A stretch of 64,000 bases of DNA, from the NCBI RefSeq assembly GCF_003992125.1, contig NZ_RQUY01000007.1:1-64000 (forward strand), written 5' to 3'. Source of the DNA: Veillonella caviae (GTDB lineage Bacteria; Bacillota; Negativicutes; Veillonellales; Veillonellaceae). Below the pieces are notes generated by a model. The model saw nothing but the letters and a program-made list of their open reading frames with translations, did not search any database and had not been told where the DNA came from. A program made the position numbers and the translations under genes. This document shows, one piece after another, positions 28,768-40,919 of this stretch (position 1 is its first letter; every line of letters begins with the position of its first letter).

Positions 28768-29598
28768 CTATTTTGTACGACGTTTAATGATCAAGCTATT
28801 AGAAGCTTTTTTCTTGTCGCGAGTTTTAACACCATGTGCTGGTTTGCCCCAAGGTGTAACAGGATGTTTACGACCAACAGGAGATTTACCTTCACCACCA
28901 CCATGTGGATGGTCACAAGGGTTCATTACAACACCACGGTTGCCTGGACGAACGCCCATCCAACGATGACGACCAGCTTTACCAATTACTAGGTTACTGT
29001 GGTCTGCATTACCAACAACACCAACTGTAGCACGGCATTCTTGACGTACGCGGCGCATTTCACCAGAAGGAAGACGAAGGATTGCATAACCAGCATCTTT
29101 ACCCATTAATTGAGCAGATGTACCAGCGGAACGAACGATTTGACCACCTTTACCGATTTTCAATTCGATATTGTGGATTTGAGTACCATCTGGAATGTTC
29201 ATCAACGGTAAGCAGTTACCAGGTTTGATATCGGATTCAGGACCGGAGAAAACTACGTCACCAACTTTTAAGCCGTTTGGCGCTAAAATATAACGTTTTT
29301 CACCGTCAGCGTAGTTAAGTAAAGCAATTCGAGAAGAACGGTTAGGATCATACTCAATAGTTGCTACTTTAGCTGGAATATTATCTTTAGTACGTTTGAA
29401 GTCAATAATACGGTATTGACGTTTATGACCGCCACCTTGGTGACGAACTGTCATTTTACCAGTATTGTTACGACCACCTTTTTGAGAAATTTTAGCGAGC
29501 AAAGATTTCTCTGGTTTGCTTGCAGTAATTTCATCGAAGGCGGATACTGTCATAAACCGGCGACCAGCGGAGTACGGTTTAAATGATTTAATTGCCAT
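28768..29598 (-). CDS. rplB: 50S ribosomal protein L2
   Basis: 276 aa; the C-terminal [20 protein letters not shown] keeps the peptidyl-transferase-proximal histidine. Subunit-joining protein. Confidence 0.97.
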   Translation of the reverse strand: MAIKSFKPYSAGRRFMTVSAFDEITASKPEKSLLAKISQKGGRNNTGKMTVRHQGGGHKRQYRIIDFKRTKDNIPAKVATIEYDPNRSSRIALLNYADGEKRYILAPNGLKVGDVVFSGPESDIKPGNCLPLMNIPDGTQIHNIELKIGKGGQIVRSAGTSAQLMGKDAGYAILRLPSGEMRRVRQECRATVGVVGNADHSNLVIGKAGRHRWMGVRPGNRGVVMNPCDHPHGGGEGKSPVGRKHPVTPWGKPAHGVKTRDKKKASNSLIIKRRTK

Positions 29599-29624
29599 TA
29601 GTGGGCCTCCTTACAACTAGACTC

Positions 29625-29909
29625 TTAGACACCTTCAAATAATGTAATGGATTCGCCAGCTTTCAAAGTTACAATAGCTTTTTTGTAATCGCTACGTTTA
29701 CCTTGTGTACGACCCATGCGTTTAGTTTTACCTAACACGCGAATAGTAGCTACTTTTTCTACTTTTACATTGAAGATTTTTTCAACAGCTTGACGGATTT
29801 GCACTTTATTTGCAGTTAAAGGCACACGGAAAGTGTATTTGCCTTCTTCCATAAGCTTTGTAGATTTTTCGGTAATAACCGGACGGATTAATACATCATG
29901 TAATAACAT
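29625..29909 (-). CDS. rplW: 50S ribosomal protein L23
   Basis: 94 aa; [20 protein letters not shown] start. Docking site for trigger factor and SRP at the tunnel exit. Abuts rplD with a one-base overlap. Confidence 0.97.
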   Translation of the reverse strand: MLLHDVLIRPVITEKSTKLMEEGKYTFRVPLTANKVQIRQAVEKIFNVKVEKVATIRVLGKTKRMGRTQGKRSDYKKAIVTLKAGESITLFEGV

Positions 29910-30532
29910 TATCCGAGCACCTCCTCAATTTTTGCGACAGCACCCTTAGTAATGAAGAGTTTATCGTGATGAAGAAGATCGAAAATGTTCATACCTTCAC
30001 AAGCCAAAGCTTTAACACCTTGAATATTGCGAGCGGAACGTTCAACATTCACATCACCTTCAGTGATGAACAATACTTTTGCATCACCAACATTGAAGTT
30101 ATTAAGAATGTTCAATACTTCTTTAGTTTTAGGAGCTGCTAATGTGATTTCTTCCAAAACGTATAATTCGCTATTATTTACCTTATCGCTAAGAGCAGAT
30201 TTAACTGCTAAACGTCTAGCCTTACGAGGCATTGCTTTGTAATAACTGCGAGGTTGTGGACCAAATGTAGTACCACCGCCGATCCAAATTGGAGAACGGC
30301 TAGAACCAGCACGAGCACGACCAGTACCTTTTTGTTTCCAAGGTTTGCGGCCACCGCCACGTACCATACCTCTAGTTTTAGTTGCATGTGTACCGAGACG
30401 TTCGTTAGACAATTGACGAACTACGGCTTGATGCATAACGGCTTTGTTTACTTCAACGCCGAATACTGCATCGTTTAACTGTATTTCACCGACTTTAACG
30501 CCGGATTGATTATATGTTGCTACTGTAGGCAT
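29909..30532 (-). CDS. rplD: 50S ribosomal protein L4
   Basis: 207 aa; the extended loop has [15 protein letters not shown] near residue 63. L4 feedback-regulates the S10 operon in some bacteria. Confidence 0.97.
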   Translation of the reverse strand: MPTVATYNQSGVKVGEIQLNDAVFGVEVNKAVMHQAVVRQLSNERLGTHATKTRGMVRGGGRKPWKQKGTGRARAGSSRSPIWIGGGTTFGPQPRSYYKAMPRKARRLAVKSALSDKVNNSELYVLEEITLAAPKTKEVLNILNNFNVGDAKVLFITEGDVNVERSARNIQGVKALACEGMNIFDLLHHDKLFITKGAVAKIEEVLG

Positions 30533-30558
30533 TACATAATCCTCCTTTCGACAAATGA

Positions 30559-31200
30559 TTATTTAACAGGTTTAACCGTGCTTTGAACTCTAACCAAGCT
30601 ACCTTTAGCGCCTGGAATACCGCCTTTAACCAATAAAAGGTTACGTTCAGCATCAACTTTCACAACGGATAAGCGTTGTACGGTAACTCTGTAACCACCC
30701 ATTTGTCCAGGGAGTTTTTTACCTTTGTATACCTTACCACCGCCACCGGAGATCATAGGACCGATGGAACCAGGTTCACGGTGAGATTTGGAACCATGAG
30801 TTTCAGGACCACGGGAGAAATTATGGCGTTTAATTGTGCCAGCAAAACCCTTACCTTTACCTGTACCCACTACGTCAACCAATTCACCTTCTGCGAAGAT
30901 ATCAGCTGCCAGAGTTTGGCCTACTGTGTAGTCAGCTGCATTTTCTACGCGAACTTCGCGAAGATATTTAACTGGAGCTACGCCAGCTTTGTCGAACTGA
31001 CCTTTTACAGGTTTTGTCAAATGTTTTTCTTTAATGGAACCGTAACCAATTTGAATAGCTTCGTAACCATCTGTTTCAACAGTTTTTACGCGAACTACTA
31101 CGCTTGGGGTAGTTTCCACTACTGTTACAGGAACTAATTGGCCTTCAGCTGTGAAGACTTGTGTCATTCCTAATTTTTTACCCAAAATAGCTTTAGACAT
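30559..31200 (-). CDS. rplC: 50S ribosomal protein L3
   Basis: 213 aa; [16 protein letters not shown] start and the [17 protein letters not shown] core loop reaching toward the peptidyl-transferase centre. Confidence 0.97.
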   Translation of the reverse strand: MSKAILGKKLGMTQVFTAEGQLVPVTVVETTPSVVVRVKTVETDGYEAIQIGYGSIKEKHLTKPVKGQFDKAGVAPVKYLREVRVENAADYTVGQTLAADIFAEGELVDVVGTGKGKGFAGTIKRHNFSRGPETHGSKSHREPGSIGPMISGGGGKVYKGKKLPGQMGGYRVTVQRLSVVKVDAERNLLLVKGGIPGAKGSLVRVQSTVKPVK

Positions 31201-31212
31201 TATCGCACCTCC

Positions 31213-31524
31213 TTATAGTTTTATTTCAATAGATACACCAGCTGGTAAATCTAAACGAGTGATAGCATCTACTGTTTTCGAATTTGGTTCAAGAATATCG
31301 ATTAAGCGTTTATGTGTACGCATTTCGAATTGTTCACGGGAATCTTTATTTACGTGTACAGAACGAAGAATTGTGAAGATATTCTTTTCTGTTGGCAATG
31401 GAATCGGACCAGAAACCATAGCGCCATTTCTTTTTGCTGTGTCTACGATCTTAGCAGCGCTTTGATCGAGAGCTTTGTGGTCGTACGCTTTGAGGCGAAT
31501 ACGAATTTTTTGCTGTTTAGCCAT
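31213..31524 (-). CDS. rpsJ: 30S ribosomal protein S10 (NusE)
   Basis: 103 aa; first gene of the S10-spc-alpha cluster; also NusE in transcription antitermination. [17 protein letters not shown] start and the [13 protein letters not shown] loop. Its ATG is two bases after the stop of a small upstream ORF whose last codons contain the AGGAGG site used by rpsJ. Confidence 0.97.
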   Translation of the reverse strand: MAKQQKIRIRLKAYDHKALDQSAAKIVDTAKRNGAMVSGPIPLPTEKNIFTILRSVHVNKDSREQFEMRTHKRLIDILEPNSKTVDAITRLDLPAGVSIEIKL

Positions 31525-31526
31525 TA

Positions 31527-31571
31527 TTAATAATTCCTCCTGTCGTCCATTTCTCGAATGAACTGCTCCAT
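31527..31571 (-). CDS. Putative 14-aa leader peptide upstream of rpsJ
   Basis: The frame reads [14 protein letters not shown] and stops at TAA two bases before the rpsJ ATG. A strong GGAGGAG lies seven bases before its ATG, better placed than chance would suggest, and that site is in a potential CCTC/GAGG hairpin (arms 31581-31584 and 31589-31592). The AGG-AGG codons double as the rpsJ ribosome-binding site, so translating ribosomes would cover or expose it. Expression and function are inferred; no homologue is known to me. Confidence 0.45.
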   Translation of the reverse strand: MEQFIREMDDRRNY

Positions 31572-31627
31572 AGAAATTCTCCTCCGCAGAGGCAACCTTC
31601 TACTTCATAGTTTAAAAACACAACACG

Positions 31628-31650
31628 AGAGCGGCAAAGTGTGCCGCTCT
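31628..31650 (-). terminator. Weak terminator or attenuator, tuf to rpsJ
   Basis: 9-bp GC-rich stem AGAGCGGCA/TGCCGCTCT with a 5-base loop. The minus-strand tail (TCGTGTTGTGTTTTT) has its T-run ten bases late, so partial read-through into the S10 cluster is plausible. No convincing promoter follows before rpsJ. Confidence 0.7.
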
Positions 31651-31704
31651 ACATGCTGTAATATTGTGCCCAACGCCTCACTGCGATGAGCAGAAAAGGT
31701 TAAA

Positions 31705-32892
31705 TTAACCTTCGATTGCAGTAACTACACCAGCGCCTACAGTGTGACCACCTTCGCGGATAGCGAAACGAAGACCTTCTTCGATAGCGATTGGAGTGAT
31801 CAATTCGATATCCATAGTTACGTTATCGCCAGGCATACACATTTCTACACCTTCAGGAAGGTTTACAACACCAGTTACGTCTGTTGTACGGAAGTAGAAT
31901 TGTGGACGGTAGTTGGAGAAGAACGGAGTATGACGGCCACCTTCTTCTTTAGTCAATACGTATACTTCAGCTTTGAATTTAGTGTGTGGGTTGATGGAAC
32001 CTGGTTTAGCCAATACTTGACCACGTTCGATGTCTTTACGGTCTACACCGCGAAGCAATGCACCAACATTGTCACCTGCTACTGCAGAATCCAAAGTTTT
32101 GCGGAACATTTCAAGACCAGTTACTACGTAGGAGTCAGCTTTTTCTTTCAAACCTACTACTTCTACAGTATCGCCAACGTTTACTTCACCACGTTCAACA
32201 CGGCCAGTTGCTACTGTACCACGACCTGTAATTGTGAAAACGTCTTCTACTGGCATCAAGAAAGGTTTGTCAGTATCACGAACTGGAGTTGGGATGTAAG
32301 CGTCTACTTGAGCCATCAATTCTTCGATAGCTTTTACGTATTCAGCATCACCTTCCAACGCTTTCAACGCGGAACCAGCGATTACAGGGATGTCATCGCC
32401 AGGGAATTCGTAGGAGGAAAGCAATTCGCGAATTTCCATTTCTACTAATTCTAACAATTCTTCGTCGTCAACCATATCTTTTTTGTTCATGAATACAACG
32501 ATAGCAGGTACACCTACTTGGCGAGCCAACAAGATGTGCTCACGAGTTTGTGGCATAGGGCCATCAGCAGCGGATACTACCAAGATAGCACCGTCCATTT
32601 GAGCAGCACCAGTGATCATGTTTTTAACATAGTCAGCATGGCCTGGGCAGTCAACGTGTGCATAGTGACGGCTGTCAGTTTCGTATTCAACGTGTGCAGT
32701 GTTGATTGTGATACCGCGTTCACGTTCTTCTGGAGCTTTATCGATCATGCTGTAATCTTGGAAATCAGCTTGACCTTTTTCAGCCAATACTTTTGTGATT
32801 GCAGCTGTCAAAGTAGTTTTACCATGGTCAACGTGACCGATTGTACCGATATTAACATGCGGCTTATTACGTTCAAATTTTTCTTTTGCCAT
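31705..32892 (-). CDS. tuf: Elongation factor Tu, copy 1
   Basis: GTPase delivering aminoacyl-tRNA. 395 aa; G1 [10 protein letters not shown] at residue 18, G2 ERERGITI, G3 DCPGHADY, G4 MNKKDM. The protein is identical to that of the copy at 52680-53867. Last gene of rpsL-rpsG-fusA-tuf; GGAGG lies ten bases upstream. Confidence 0.98.
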   Translation of the reverse strand: MAKEKFERNKPHVNIGTIGHVDHGKTTLTAAITKVLAEKGQADFQDYSMIDKAPEERERGITINTAHVEYETDSRHYAHVDCPGHADYVKNMITGAAQMDGAILVVSAADGPMPQTREHILLARQVGVPAIVVFMNKKDMVDDEELLELVEMEIRELLSSYEFPGDDIPVIAGSALKALEGDAEYVKAIEELMAQVDAYIPTPVRDTDKPFLMPVEDVFTITGRGTVATGRVERGEVNVGDTVEVVGLKEKADSYVVTGLEMFRKTLDSAVAGDNVGALLRGVDRKDIERGQVLAKPGSINPHTKFKAEVYVLTKEEGGRHTPFFSNYRPQFYFRTTDVTGVVNLPEGVEMCMPGDNVTMDIELITPIAIEEGLRFAIREGGHTVGAGVVTAIEG

Positions 32893-32939
32893 TTTAAATT
32901 ATCCTCCGAGGAAAATATTAAATCTATTAATCTATGAGA

Positions 32940-35024
32940 TTAACCGTTTTTCTTTGCTTGAATTTCTTCAGCGATTTTCTTAGGAACTTCTTCATAATGA
33001 TCGAATGTCATAGAATAGTTACCGCGACCTTGAGTTTTGGAGCGTAGGTCAGTTGCGTAACCGAACATTTCGCTCAACGGAACGTATGCTTTGATATGTT
33101 GACTACCATTACGAGCTTCCATACCATCCATACGACCACGACGGGAGTTCAAGTCACCGATTACGTCGCCCATGTATTCTTCAGGCACGTCTACTTCTAC
33201 AGACATGTATGGTTCAAGCAATGCAGGATCTGCTTTACGAGCACCTTCTTTAAAGCCCATGGAACCAGCGATTTTGAAGGCCATTTCGTTAGAGTCAACA
33301 TCATGGTAAGAACCGTCAAATACGATAACTTTGATATCAACCATTGGGTAACCAGCGATAACACCAGATTCCATAGCTTCTTTAACACCAGCCTCAACAG
33401 GTCCAATGTATTCACGAGGAATCGCACCACCAACGACTTTATTTTCGAACTCAAAACCAGCACCAGGCTCTTGAGGAATCAATTCCAACCAGCAGTGACC
33501 ATATTGACCACGACCACCGGATTGACGTACAAATTTACCTTCTGCTTTAATTGCTTTACGGATAGTTTCACGATAAGCAACTTGAGGTTTACCTACATTA
33601 CATTCCACTTTGAATTCACGGTTCATACGGTCAACGATGATATCCAAGTGAAGTTCGCCCATACCAGAGATAATAGTTTGGCCTGTTTCTTCATCAGTGC
33701 GAACTTTGAAAGTAGGATCTTCTTCTGCCAAACGAGCAAGCGCTGTACCCATTTTTTCTTGGTCAGCTTTTGTCTTAGGTTCAACAGCAACAGAGATAAC
33801 TGGTTCAGGGAATTCCATGGACTCAAGAATTACAGGATTCTTTTCATCACAAAGAGTATCGCCTGTTGTAGTATCTTTCAAACCTACTGCCGCCGCAATG
33901 TCACCTGCATAAACACGTTCGATTTCTTTACGGGAGTTAGCATGCATTTGAAGGATACGACCAATACGTTCTTTTTTGCCTTTTGTGGAGTTATACACAT
34001 AAGAACCGGATTCCAATGTACCGGAGTACACACGGAAGAACGCTAATTTACCAACATAAGGGTCAGCCATGATTTTGAATGCCAATGCAGAGAATGGCTC
34101 TTCGTCGGAAGAAGGACGAGTAGTTTCTTCTTCTGTACCAGGAACTACACCTTTAATTGCTGGAATGTCGATTGGAGCTGGCATATAATCGATTACAGCA
34201 TCCAACAACATTTGTACACCTTTATTTTTATAGGAAGAACCGCAAAGAACTGGGAATAATTGGTTCGCAATAACTGCTTTACGCAATGCTGCTTTCAATT
34301 CTTCAACAGAAATTTCTTCGCCTTCCAAATATTTCATCATGATTTCGTCATCAGTTTCTGCAATAGCATCGATCATCATTTCACGACGTTCGTTAGCTAC
34401 TTCTACATATTCTGCTGGGATATCAGTGATTTCATATTCTTTACCATCATCGGATTTGTAAATTTCCGCTTTCATGGCCATCAAATCAATAATACCTTCG
34501 AAAGTATCTTCTTGACCGATTGGCACTTGGATAGCTACAGAGTTAGCACCCAAACGTTCTTTCATCATATCAACTACGTTGAAGAAGTCAGCACCAACAG
34601 TATCCATCTTATTTACATAAGCGATACGAGGTACGCCGTAACCAGAAGCCTGACGCCATACGGTTTCAGATTGTGGTTCAACGCCACCTTTAGCACTAAA
34701 TACAGCAACGGAGCCGTCAAGTACACGTAGAGAACGTTCTACTTCTACAGTAAAGTCAACGTGACCAGGAGTATCAATGATGTTGATGCGATGTTCTTTC
34801 CATTGACAAGTTGTTGCAGCGGAAGTGATTGTGATACCACGTTCTTGCTCTTGTTCCATCCAGTCCATCGTAGCAGCACCTTCGTGCACTTCGCCGATCT
34901 TATGAACGATACCAGTATAGTAGAGGATACGTTCTGTAGTAGTTGTTTTACCAGCATCGATGTGAGCCATGATACCGATATTACGAGTTTTTGCTAAGGA
35001 AAACTCTCTTGCCACAGTTGTCAA
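32940..35024 (-). CDS. fusA: Elongation factor G
   Basis: Translocase GTPase, 694 aa, five domains. G1 [15 protein letters not shown] at residue 20, DTPGHVDF near residue 85, [10 protein letters not shown] near residue 140; domain IV tip [14 protein letters not shown] region is intact. Ten bp after rpsG. Confidence 0.97.
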   Translation of the reverse strand: MTTVAREFSLAKTRNIGIMAHIDAGKTTTTERILYYTGIVHKIGEVHEGAATMDWMEQEQERGITITSAATTCQWKEHRINIIDTPGHVDFTVEVERSLRVLDGSVAVFSAKGGVEPQSETVWRQASGYGVPRIAYVNKMDTVGADFFNVVDMMKERLGANSVAIQVPIGQEDTFEGIIDLMAMKAEIYKSDDGKEYEITDIPAEYVEVANERREMMIDAIAETDDEIMMKYLEGEEISVEELKAALRKAVIANQLFPVLCGSSYKNKGVQMLLDAVIDYMPAPIDIPAIKGVVPGTEEETTRPSSDEEPFSALAFKIMADPYVGKLAFFRVYSGTLESGSYVYNSTKGKKERIGRILQMHANSRKEIERVYAGDIAAAVGLKDTTTGDTLCDEKNPVILESMEFPEPVISVAVEPKTKADQEKMGTALARLAEEDPTFKVRTDEETGQTIISGMGELHLDIIVDRMNREFKVECNVGKPQVAYRETIRKAIKAEGKFVRQSGGRGQYGHCWLELIPQEPGAGFEFENKVVGGAIPREYIGPVEAGVKEAMESGVIAGYPMVDIKVIVFDGSYHDVDSNEMAFKIAGSMGFKEGARKADPALLEPYMSVEVDVPEEYMGDVIGDLNSRRGRMDGMEARNGSQHIKAYVPLSEMFGYATDLRSKTQGRGNYSMTFDHYEEVPKKIAEEIQAKKNG

Positions 35025-35033
35025 CTCCTCTTA

Positions 35034-35549
<516 letters not shown>

Positions 35550-35555
35550 CTAAAA

Positions 35556-35930
35556 TTATTTTTTAGCTTTTTTAGCGCCGTATTTGGAACGACTTTGCAT
35601 ACGGTTTTGTACGCCAGCTGTATCCAATGCACCACGAACGATGTGATAACGCACACCTGGAAGGTCTTTAACACGACCGCCTCTGATAAGTACAACACTG
35701 TGTTCTTGTAAATTGTGACCAATGCCTGGAATGTAAGCAGTTACTTCAATACCGTTAGTCAAACGTACACGGGCAACTTTACGAAGCGCGGAGTTTGGTT
35801 TTTTTGGAGTAGCTGTGTACACACGAGTACATACACCACGTTTTTGTGGGCTTTCTTGAAGTGCTGGAGCAGTAGACTTTTTAGTCATGCTTTCGCGACC
35901 TTTGCGTACTAGCTGATTAATTGTTGGCAT
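35556..35930 (-). CDS. rpsL: 30S ribosomal protein S12
   Basis: 124 aa; [15 protein letters not shown] start at ATG 35930 behind AAGGAGG. The decoding loops [11 protein letters not shown] and [13 protein letters not shown] carry the lysines associated with streptomycin sensitivity. Confidence 0.97.
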   Translation of the reverse strand: MPTINQLVRKGRESMTKKSTAPALQESPQKRGVCTRVYTATPKKPNSALRKVARVRLTNGIEVTAYIPGIGHNLQEHSVVLIRGGRVKDLPGVRYHIVRGALDTAGVQNRMQSRSKYGAKKAKK

Positions 35931-36005
35931 TTGGGCACCTCCTTTCCAAATTTGAGATTTATAATTGATCCACCAAAGCAAAAGACTTTGTTGGATATTA
36001 CCGAG

Positions 36006-36257
36006 TTAACGAAGAACGCCTACTGCTGTAGCACGTACCTTTATGTGACACGCACGACCGAGTTCGTCCATCGTATGCTTATCGTCGAACGGTATATCAT
36101 GTTCCATACAAGCAATCCGTACAGGCTCTACTATATAGTTATCACTATCATAGCTGAGAAACACAAACTTAACAGAGCCCTTAGCAATAGCCTTAATGGT
36201 TTGCTTAGCACCTATTGTTTTGTTCGCCGATGCCAAATGGCCTATGTCCATAGTCAC
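36006..36257 (-). CDS. rplGB: L7Ae-family ribosomal-associated protein (YbxF type)
   Basis: 83-aa member of the L7Ae/L30e/S12e fold, which binds kink-turn RNA. The segment GAKQTIKAIAKGSVKFVFLS and the position between rpoC and rpsL match YbxF (RplGB) of Bacillus. The start is GTG at 36257 five bases after AAGGAG, or the ATG two codons later. It is first gene of its operon, directly behind a consensus promoter. Confidence 0.88.
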   Translation of the reverse strand: MTMDIGHLASANKTIGAKQTIKAIAKGSVKFVFLSYDSDNYIVEPVRIACMEHDIPFDDKHTMDELGRACHIKVRATAVGVLR

Positions 36258-36314
36258 ATCTTCTCCTTACGAAATTATGCTTTCGAGACACACCTCTTCT
36301 CTGAGCACTATGTA

Positions 36315-36343
36315 AGTATACCAATTACCAAACCGCATGTCAA
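36315..36343 (-). promoter_or_regulatory. rplGB-rpsL operon promoter
   Basis: Minus-strand TTGACA (36338-36343), 17-bp spacer, TATACT (36315-36320). Predicted start near 36308, about 50 bases ahead of rplGB. Confidence 0.85.
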
Positions 36344-36540
36344 ACTTTTTGAACGTATAAAGTAGCATTACTACGGCATTTTATATGCACACTCATCCGT
36401 GTGTTTCATTTTATATCATCCCGTGAATATTTTTCGATATTTTATACAATTCCAAGATTTTAAATGAGTTTTTATTCATTTTATGCATTTCTATTTCAGA
36501 AACAGCATTTCATGCATGCAAAATCAATATACAAAACAAA

Positions 36541-36583
36541 AGAGATATATCATTTTGGTATACTACCAAAATGATATATCTCT
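36541..36583. terminator. rpoC terminator
   Basis: Uninterrupted 20-bp stem (36541-36560 with 36564-36583) and a 3-base loop; the minus-strand tail is TTTTGTTTTG. Unusually long perfect arms for an AT-rich terminator. Confidence 0.85.
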
Positions 36584-36687
36584 AATTTTATTTACTACCT
36601 TTAAGTGACATTGTTTAAAATACTTAAATCAAAATCACTAAACACGACAACTCAAACTAAAGAGATACCGCATGAGTCAATAAACAA

Positions 36688-39600
36688 TTAGTCTTCTACT
36701 AATACTTCTTCTGTAATATCGATAATTTCAGGCGGCCGTTTTACCACTTCGATTTTACGGTAACGGCTCATGCCTGTGCCAGCAGGAATCAACTTGCCGA
36801 TAATAACATTTTCTTTAAGACCCAATAATGGATCAATTTTGCCTTTAATAGCAGCATCAGTAAGAACACGTGTAGTTTCTTGGAATGATGCAGCAGACAA
36901 GAAGGAGTCTGTCGCCAAGGCAGCTTTAGTAATACCCAACAATGTACGTTTACCTGTAGCTGTTTCTTTGCCATTTAAAGTGAGACGACGGTTTTCTTCA
37001 TCAAAGGTATTGATGTCGATCATATCGCCAGGAAGCATATCTGCATCGCCAGCTGTTTCAATTTTTACTTTATGAAGCATTTGACGAACGATAACTTCGA
37101 TATGTTTATCATTAATTTCTACACCTTGAGATTTGTATACTTTTTGTACTTCGTATACCAAATAACGTTGTGTAGCTTGTGTACCCATGACACGCATGAT
37201 GTCATGAGGATTAATGGAACCTTCTGTTAAACGAGCACCCAAGGATACTACATCACCATCTTTAACAATGATACGAGAGCCATAAGGGATTAAGTAATCA
37301 AGCTCAACACCATCTTCGCCAGTGATAAAGATTGTATTGGTACCTTTTTTACCTTCATTAGGTACGACGCGTACCATACCTTCATTTTCCGCAATAATGG
37401 CATTACGTTTTGGTTTGCGAGCTTCGAACAATTCTTCGACACGTGGCAAACCTTGAGTAATATCGTCACCAGCGACACCGCCTGTATGGAATGTACGCAT
37501 CGTCAACTGGGTCCCCGGTTCACCGATGGATTGAGCAGCAATAATACCAACTGCTTCACCAACTTGAACTTGGTTGCCAGTGCCGAGGTCGCGACCATAA
37601 CATTTACGGCATACGCCATAAGGGCTACGGCAAGTCAATACAGAACGGATTTTAACGAGGTCATAATGTTTAACGACTTCATCAGCCAAATCTTCTGTGA
37701 TTTCACCATTCAATGGAACGATGACTTCACCAGTTTCTTTATTGATTAATTCTTCTGCAGCAATACGGCCTACAATACGATCTTTCAATGGTTCGATAAC
37801 GCCAGTTCCTTCAACGATAGCCTCAACTTCGATACCATTGATTTCGTTATTGCGAACTTGTACTTCTTTAACATCACTATTAAGGATAGCTTCGATACCT
37901 TCTTCTGTAAGGCGTGTATCAGCAGGGAAAATTTCAATTCCATGGCTATCTACAATAGCATGTACAGTATCTTTGTTCAACATATTTTGAACCATTGTTT
38001 CTTTTAATGTTGCACGGATACTATCATCGCTTTCACCAAGAAGAATCTTTTGAACCAAATTAGTATGGTTAATATCACTATCTGAACCTAAGTGTACACC
38101 GCGCAATGCGATAGATGTTACACCTGCATCAGCGATATCAGCCAAGGATTGTTCGTCCAAAATCGTTTCCGCAGGCACAGCAAGTTCGCCAGTTTCAGCA
38201 TTCACAACATCTTTATCAAGAACACGTCCCAATAATTTGTCTTTCAACATTTCAAGAGCTTGCCGTGGAGATGTAGCTAGACGGGCACGCTCACGAACTA
38301 AGTCGATACCCACCACATCACAATCATCCTCACGAACGATAACATCTTGAGATACGTCAACGAGACGACGAGTCAAATAACCAGAGTCAGCTGTACGAAG
38401 TGCAGTATCAGCCAAGCCTTTACGCGCACCATGAGAAGACGTAAAGTAATCCAATACAGTCAAACCTTCTTTAAAGTTTGCTTTAATTGGTAAGTCGATG
38501 ATACGACCAGATGGATCCGCCATCAAACCACGCATACCAGCCAACTGACGAATTTGTTGTTTATTACCGCGGGCACCAGAGATAGCCATCATATATACAG
38601 GGTTAAAGCCGTCTTTGTCACGCGCCATATTATCCATCATAGCATCAGTAACATCTTCTGTTGCTTGAGTCCATAATTGAATTGTCTTACGGTAACGTTC
38701 TTCTTCTGTAATTAAACCACGACGATATAAACGAGATACTTTTTCTACTTCTTGTTCTGCTGTATCAAGTAATTCAAATTTAACTTCTGGCACTTTAATA
38801 TCTGCAATTGCTACAGTCATACCTGCACGACGAGCAAAGGAATAACCAAGTGATTTAATGCGGTCCAACAGTTCTGCAGTTTTTTCATTGCCAAACAATT
38901 GGAAACATTGATCCACAAGTTTACCAACAGTTTTCTTATCCATGACTTTACCCAAGGTATAAGATCCATCTTTTTGTTGCTCATATTGCCATAATTCAGG
39001 ATACAAAGCATTGTTAAAAATCAAACGTCCTGCAGTAGTTTCCACGCGACCATACCCAGGCATACGAATATAAAGTACGTCTTGAAGTCCAATAATTTGA
39101 GCTTCATAAGCGAGCATCACTTCGTCGTAAGTGGCAAATACTTTTGCTTTTTCTTTAGTATCTTGGCGTACTACAGTGAGATAGTACGTACCAAGAATCA
39201 TATCTTGAGATGGAACAGCAACTGGCTTACCATCTTTTGTAGACAAAATATTATGGCTAGAAAGCATCAACGTACGAGCTTCTGCTTGTGCTTCTACAGA
39301 CAATGGTAAGTGACATGCCATTTGGTCACCATCAAAGTCGGCGTTAAAAGCTGTACATACGAGTGGATGCAATTTAATAGCGCGGCCTTCCCAAAGAATT
39401 GGTTCGAACGCTTGAATGCCCAGTCTATGTAATGTAGGGGCACGGTTCAAGAGAACTGGATGTTCTTTAATTACTTCTTCTAAAGATTCCCATACGCCAG
39501 GACCAATACGTTCTACTTGACGTTTAGCAGCTTTGATATTAGAAGCTTGACCACGTTCTACTAAACGTTTCATAACAAATGGTTTAAACAACTCCAAAGC

Positions 39601-40890
39601 CATTTCCTTTGGCAAACCACATTGATGCATTTTTAGCTCTGGTCCTACTACGATAACGGAACGGCCTGAGTAGTCAACACGTTTACCCAAAAGGTTTTGA
39701 CGGAAACGCCCTTGTTTACCTTTAAGCATATCGGATAAAGATTTTAATGGACGATTACCAGGACCTGTTACAGGACGACCACGACGACCATTATCAATCA
39801 ATGCATCAACCGCTTCTTGTAACATACGTTTTTCATTACGTACAATAATATCTGGAGCGCCTAAATCTAGCAAACGTTTTAAACGATTGTTACGATTGAT
39901 AACGCGACGATATAAATCGTTAAGGTCAGATGTAGCAAAACGGCCACCATCTAACTGAACCATTGGGCGCAATTCAGGAGGAATAACAGGAACAATATCC
40001 ATAATCATCCATTCTGGGCGATTGCCAGATTGACGGAATGCTTCTACAACTTCTAAACGGCGAACGGCACGAATTTTACGTTGACCGCTAGCGGAGTTTA
40101 ACTCTTCGCGTAATTCAGCATTTAATTGTTCTAAATCAAGTTCAGCTAACAACGCTTTAACTGCTTCCGCACCCATATCGATACATACAAATACAACTTC
40201 TTCAGAAGCGCCTAATTCGTAACGTTCTTCGCGAGTTAATTCTTCATACTCTTTATCCGCTTCAGGGATAGTTGCATCATCGCGAAGAGCAGCATTATAG
40301 CGCTCTTTACGTTGTGCTTCACGAACAATTGACAAACGTTCATTACGTTGTGCTACTGTTTCAATAACGACAGATTTACCACCAATAGTATATCCTTCTT
40401 CGTTAAATTGTGCTTCATATTCGCGGTATTCTTGCTCTGATAACAATTGACGTTTTGCCAATGGGCTTCCTGCAGGATCTACAACGATATAAGAAGCAAA
40501 GTATAATACGCGTTCCAAGGAACGTGGAGATACGTCAAGTATGAGCCCCATACGAGATGGGATACCTTTAAAGTACCAAATATGAGATACAGGTGTAGCC
40601 AATTCAATATGCCCCATACGCTCACGGCGTACTTTTGCACGAGTTACTTCAACACCACATTTATCGCAGACTACGCCTTTATGACGAATACGTTTATATT
40701 TACCACAGTGACATTCCCAATCTTTTGTTGGTCCAAAAATGCGTTCGCAAAATAGGCCATCACGCTCTGGCTTTAACGTACGGTAGTTAATTGTTTCTGG
40801 TTTTTTGACTTCTCCATAAGACCATTCTAAGATCTGTTTAGGAGAGGCTAAACCGATTCGCATGGAATCAAATTCATTTACGTCTAGCAC
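36688..40890 (-). CDS. rpoC: RNA polymerase beta' subunit
   Basis: 1400 aa. N-terminal zinc ribbon [20 protein letters not shown] (residues about 60-79), catalytic NADFDGDQM near residue 455 chelating the active-site Mg, bridge helix and trigger loop ([20 protein letters not shown] near residue 1110), and the second zinc site [13 protein letters not shown]. Start is GTG at 40890 with GGAAGGGAG upstream. It follows rpoB by 29 bp. Confidence 0.98.
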   Translation of the reverse strand: MLDVNEFDSMRIGLASPKQILEWSYGEVKKPETINYRTLKPERDGLFCERIFGPTKDWECHCGKYKRIRHKGVVCDKCGVEVTRAKVRRERMGHIELATPVSHIWYFKGIPSRMGLILDVSPRSLERVLYFASYIVVDPAGSPLAKRQLLSEQEYREYEAQFNEEGYTIGGKSVVIETVAQRNERLSIVREAQRKERYNAALRDDATIPEADKEYEELTREERYELGASEEVVFVCIDMGAEAVKALLAELDLEQLNAELREELNSASGQRKIRAVRRLEVVEAFRQSGNRPEWMIMDIVPVIPPELRPMVQLDGGRFATSDLNDLYRRVINRNNRLKRLLDLGAPDIIVRNEKRMLQEAVDALIDNGRRGRPVTGPGNRPLKSLSDMLKGKQGRFRQNLLGKRVDYSGRSVIVVGPELKMHQCGLPKEMALELFKPFVMKRLVERGQASNIKAAKRQVERIGPGVWESLEEVIKEHPVLLNRAPTLHRLGIQAFEPILWEGRAIKLHPLVCTAFNADFDGDQMACHLPLSVEAQAEARTLMLSSHNILSTKDGKPVAVPSQDMILGTYYLTVVRQDTKEKAKVFATYDEVMLAYEAQIIGLQDVLYIRMPGYGRVETTAGRLIFNNALYPELWQYEQQKDGSYTLGKVMDKKTVGKLVDQCFQLFGNEKTAELLDRIKSLGYSFARRAGMTVAIADIKVPEVKFELLDTAEQEVEKVSRLYRRGLITEEERYRKTIQLWTQATEDVTDAMMDNMARDKDGFNPVYMMAISGARGNKQQIRQLAGMRGLMADPSGRIIDLPIKANFKEGLTVLDYFTSSHGARKGLADTALRTADSGYLTRRLVDVSQDVIVREDDCDVVGIDLVRERARLATSPRQALEMLKDKLLGRVLDKDVVNAETGELAVPAETILDEQSLADIADAGVTSIALRGVHLGSDSDINHTNLVQKILLGESDDSIRATLKETMVQNMLNKDTVHAIVDSHGIEIFPADTRLTEEGIEAILNSDVKEVQVRNNEINGIEVEAIVEGTGVIEPLKDRIVGRIAAEELINKETGEVIVPLNGEITEDLADEVVKHYDLVKIRSVLTCRSPYGVCRKCYGRDLGTGNQVQVGEAVGIIAAQSIGEPGTQLTMRTFHTGGVAGDDITQGLPRVEELFEARKPKRNAIIAENEGMVRVVPNEGKKGTNTIFITGEDGVELDYLIPYGSRIIVKDGDVVSLGARLTEGSINPHDIMRVMGTQATQRYLVYEVQKVYKSQGVEINDKHIEVIVRQMLHKVKIETAGDADMLPGDMIDINTFDEENRRLTLNGKETATGKRTLLGITKAALATDSFLSAASFQETTRVLTDAAIKGKIDPLLGLKENVIIGKLIPAGTGMSRYRKIEVVKRPPEIIDITEEVLVED

Positions 40891-40919
40891 TACTATCGCT
40901 CCCTTCCTTATGATAAGTG

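Larger units (their letters stand above)
36258..36687. other. rpoC-rplGB intergenic region
   Basis: No gene is visible. It contains the consensus promoter of the rplGB-rpsL-rpsG-fusA-tuf operon and, further right, the rpoC terminator; the rest is AT-rich filler. Confidence 0.6.

Noticed and set aside
31744-32448. Long open frame (234 codons) antisense to tuf, repeated at 52719-53423
   Set aside because: It is the mirror of a highly biased coding sequence; it has no ribosome-binding site and exists only because tuf codons avoid stops on the other strand.
33096-34046. 316-codon plus-strand frame inside fusA
   Set aside because: Antisense shadow of EF-G with Phe/Thr/His-rich composition and no initiation signal.
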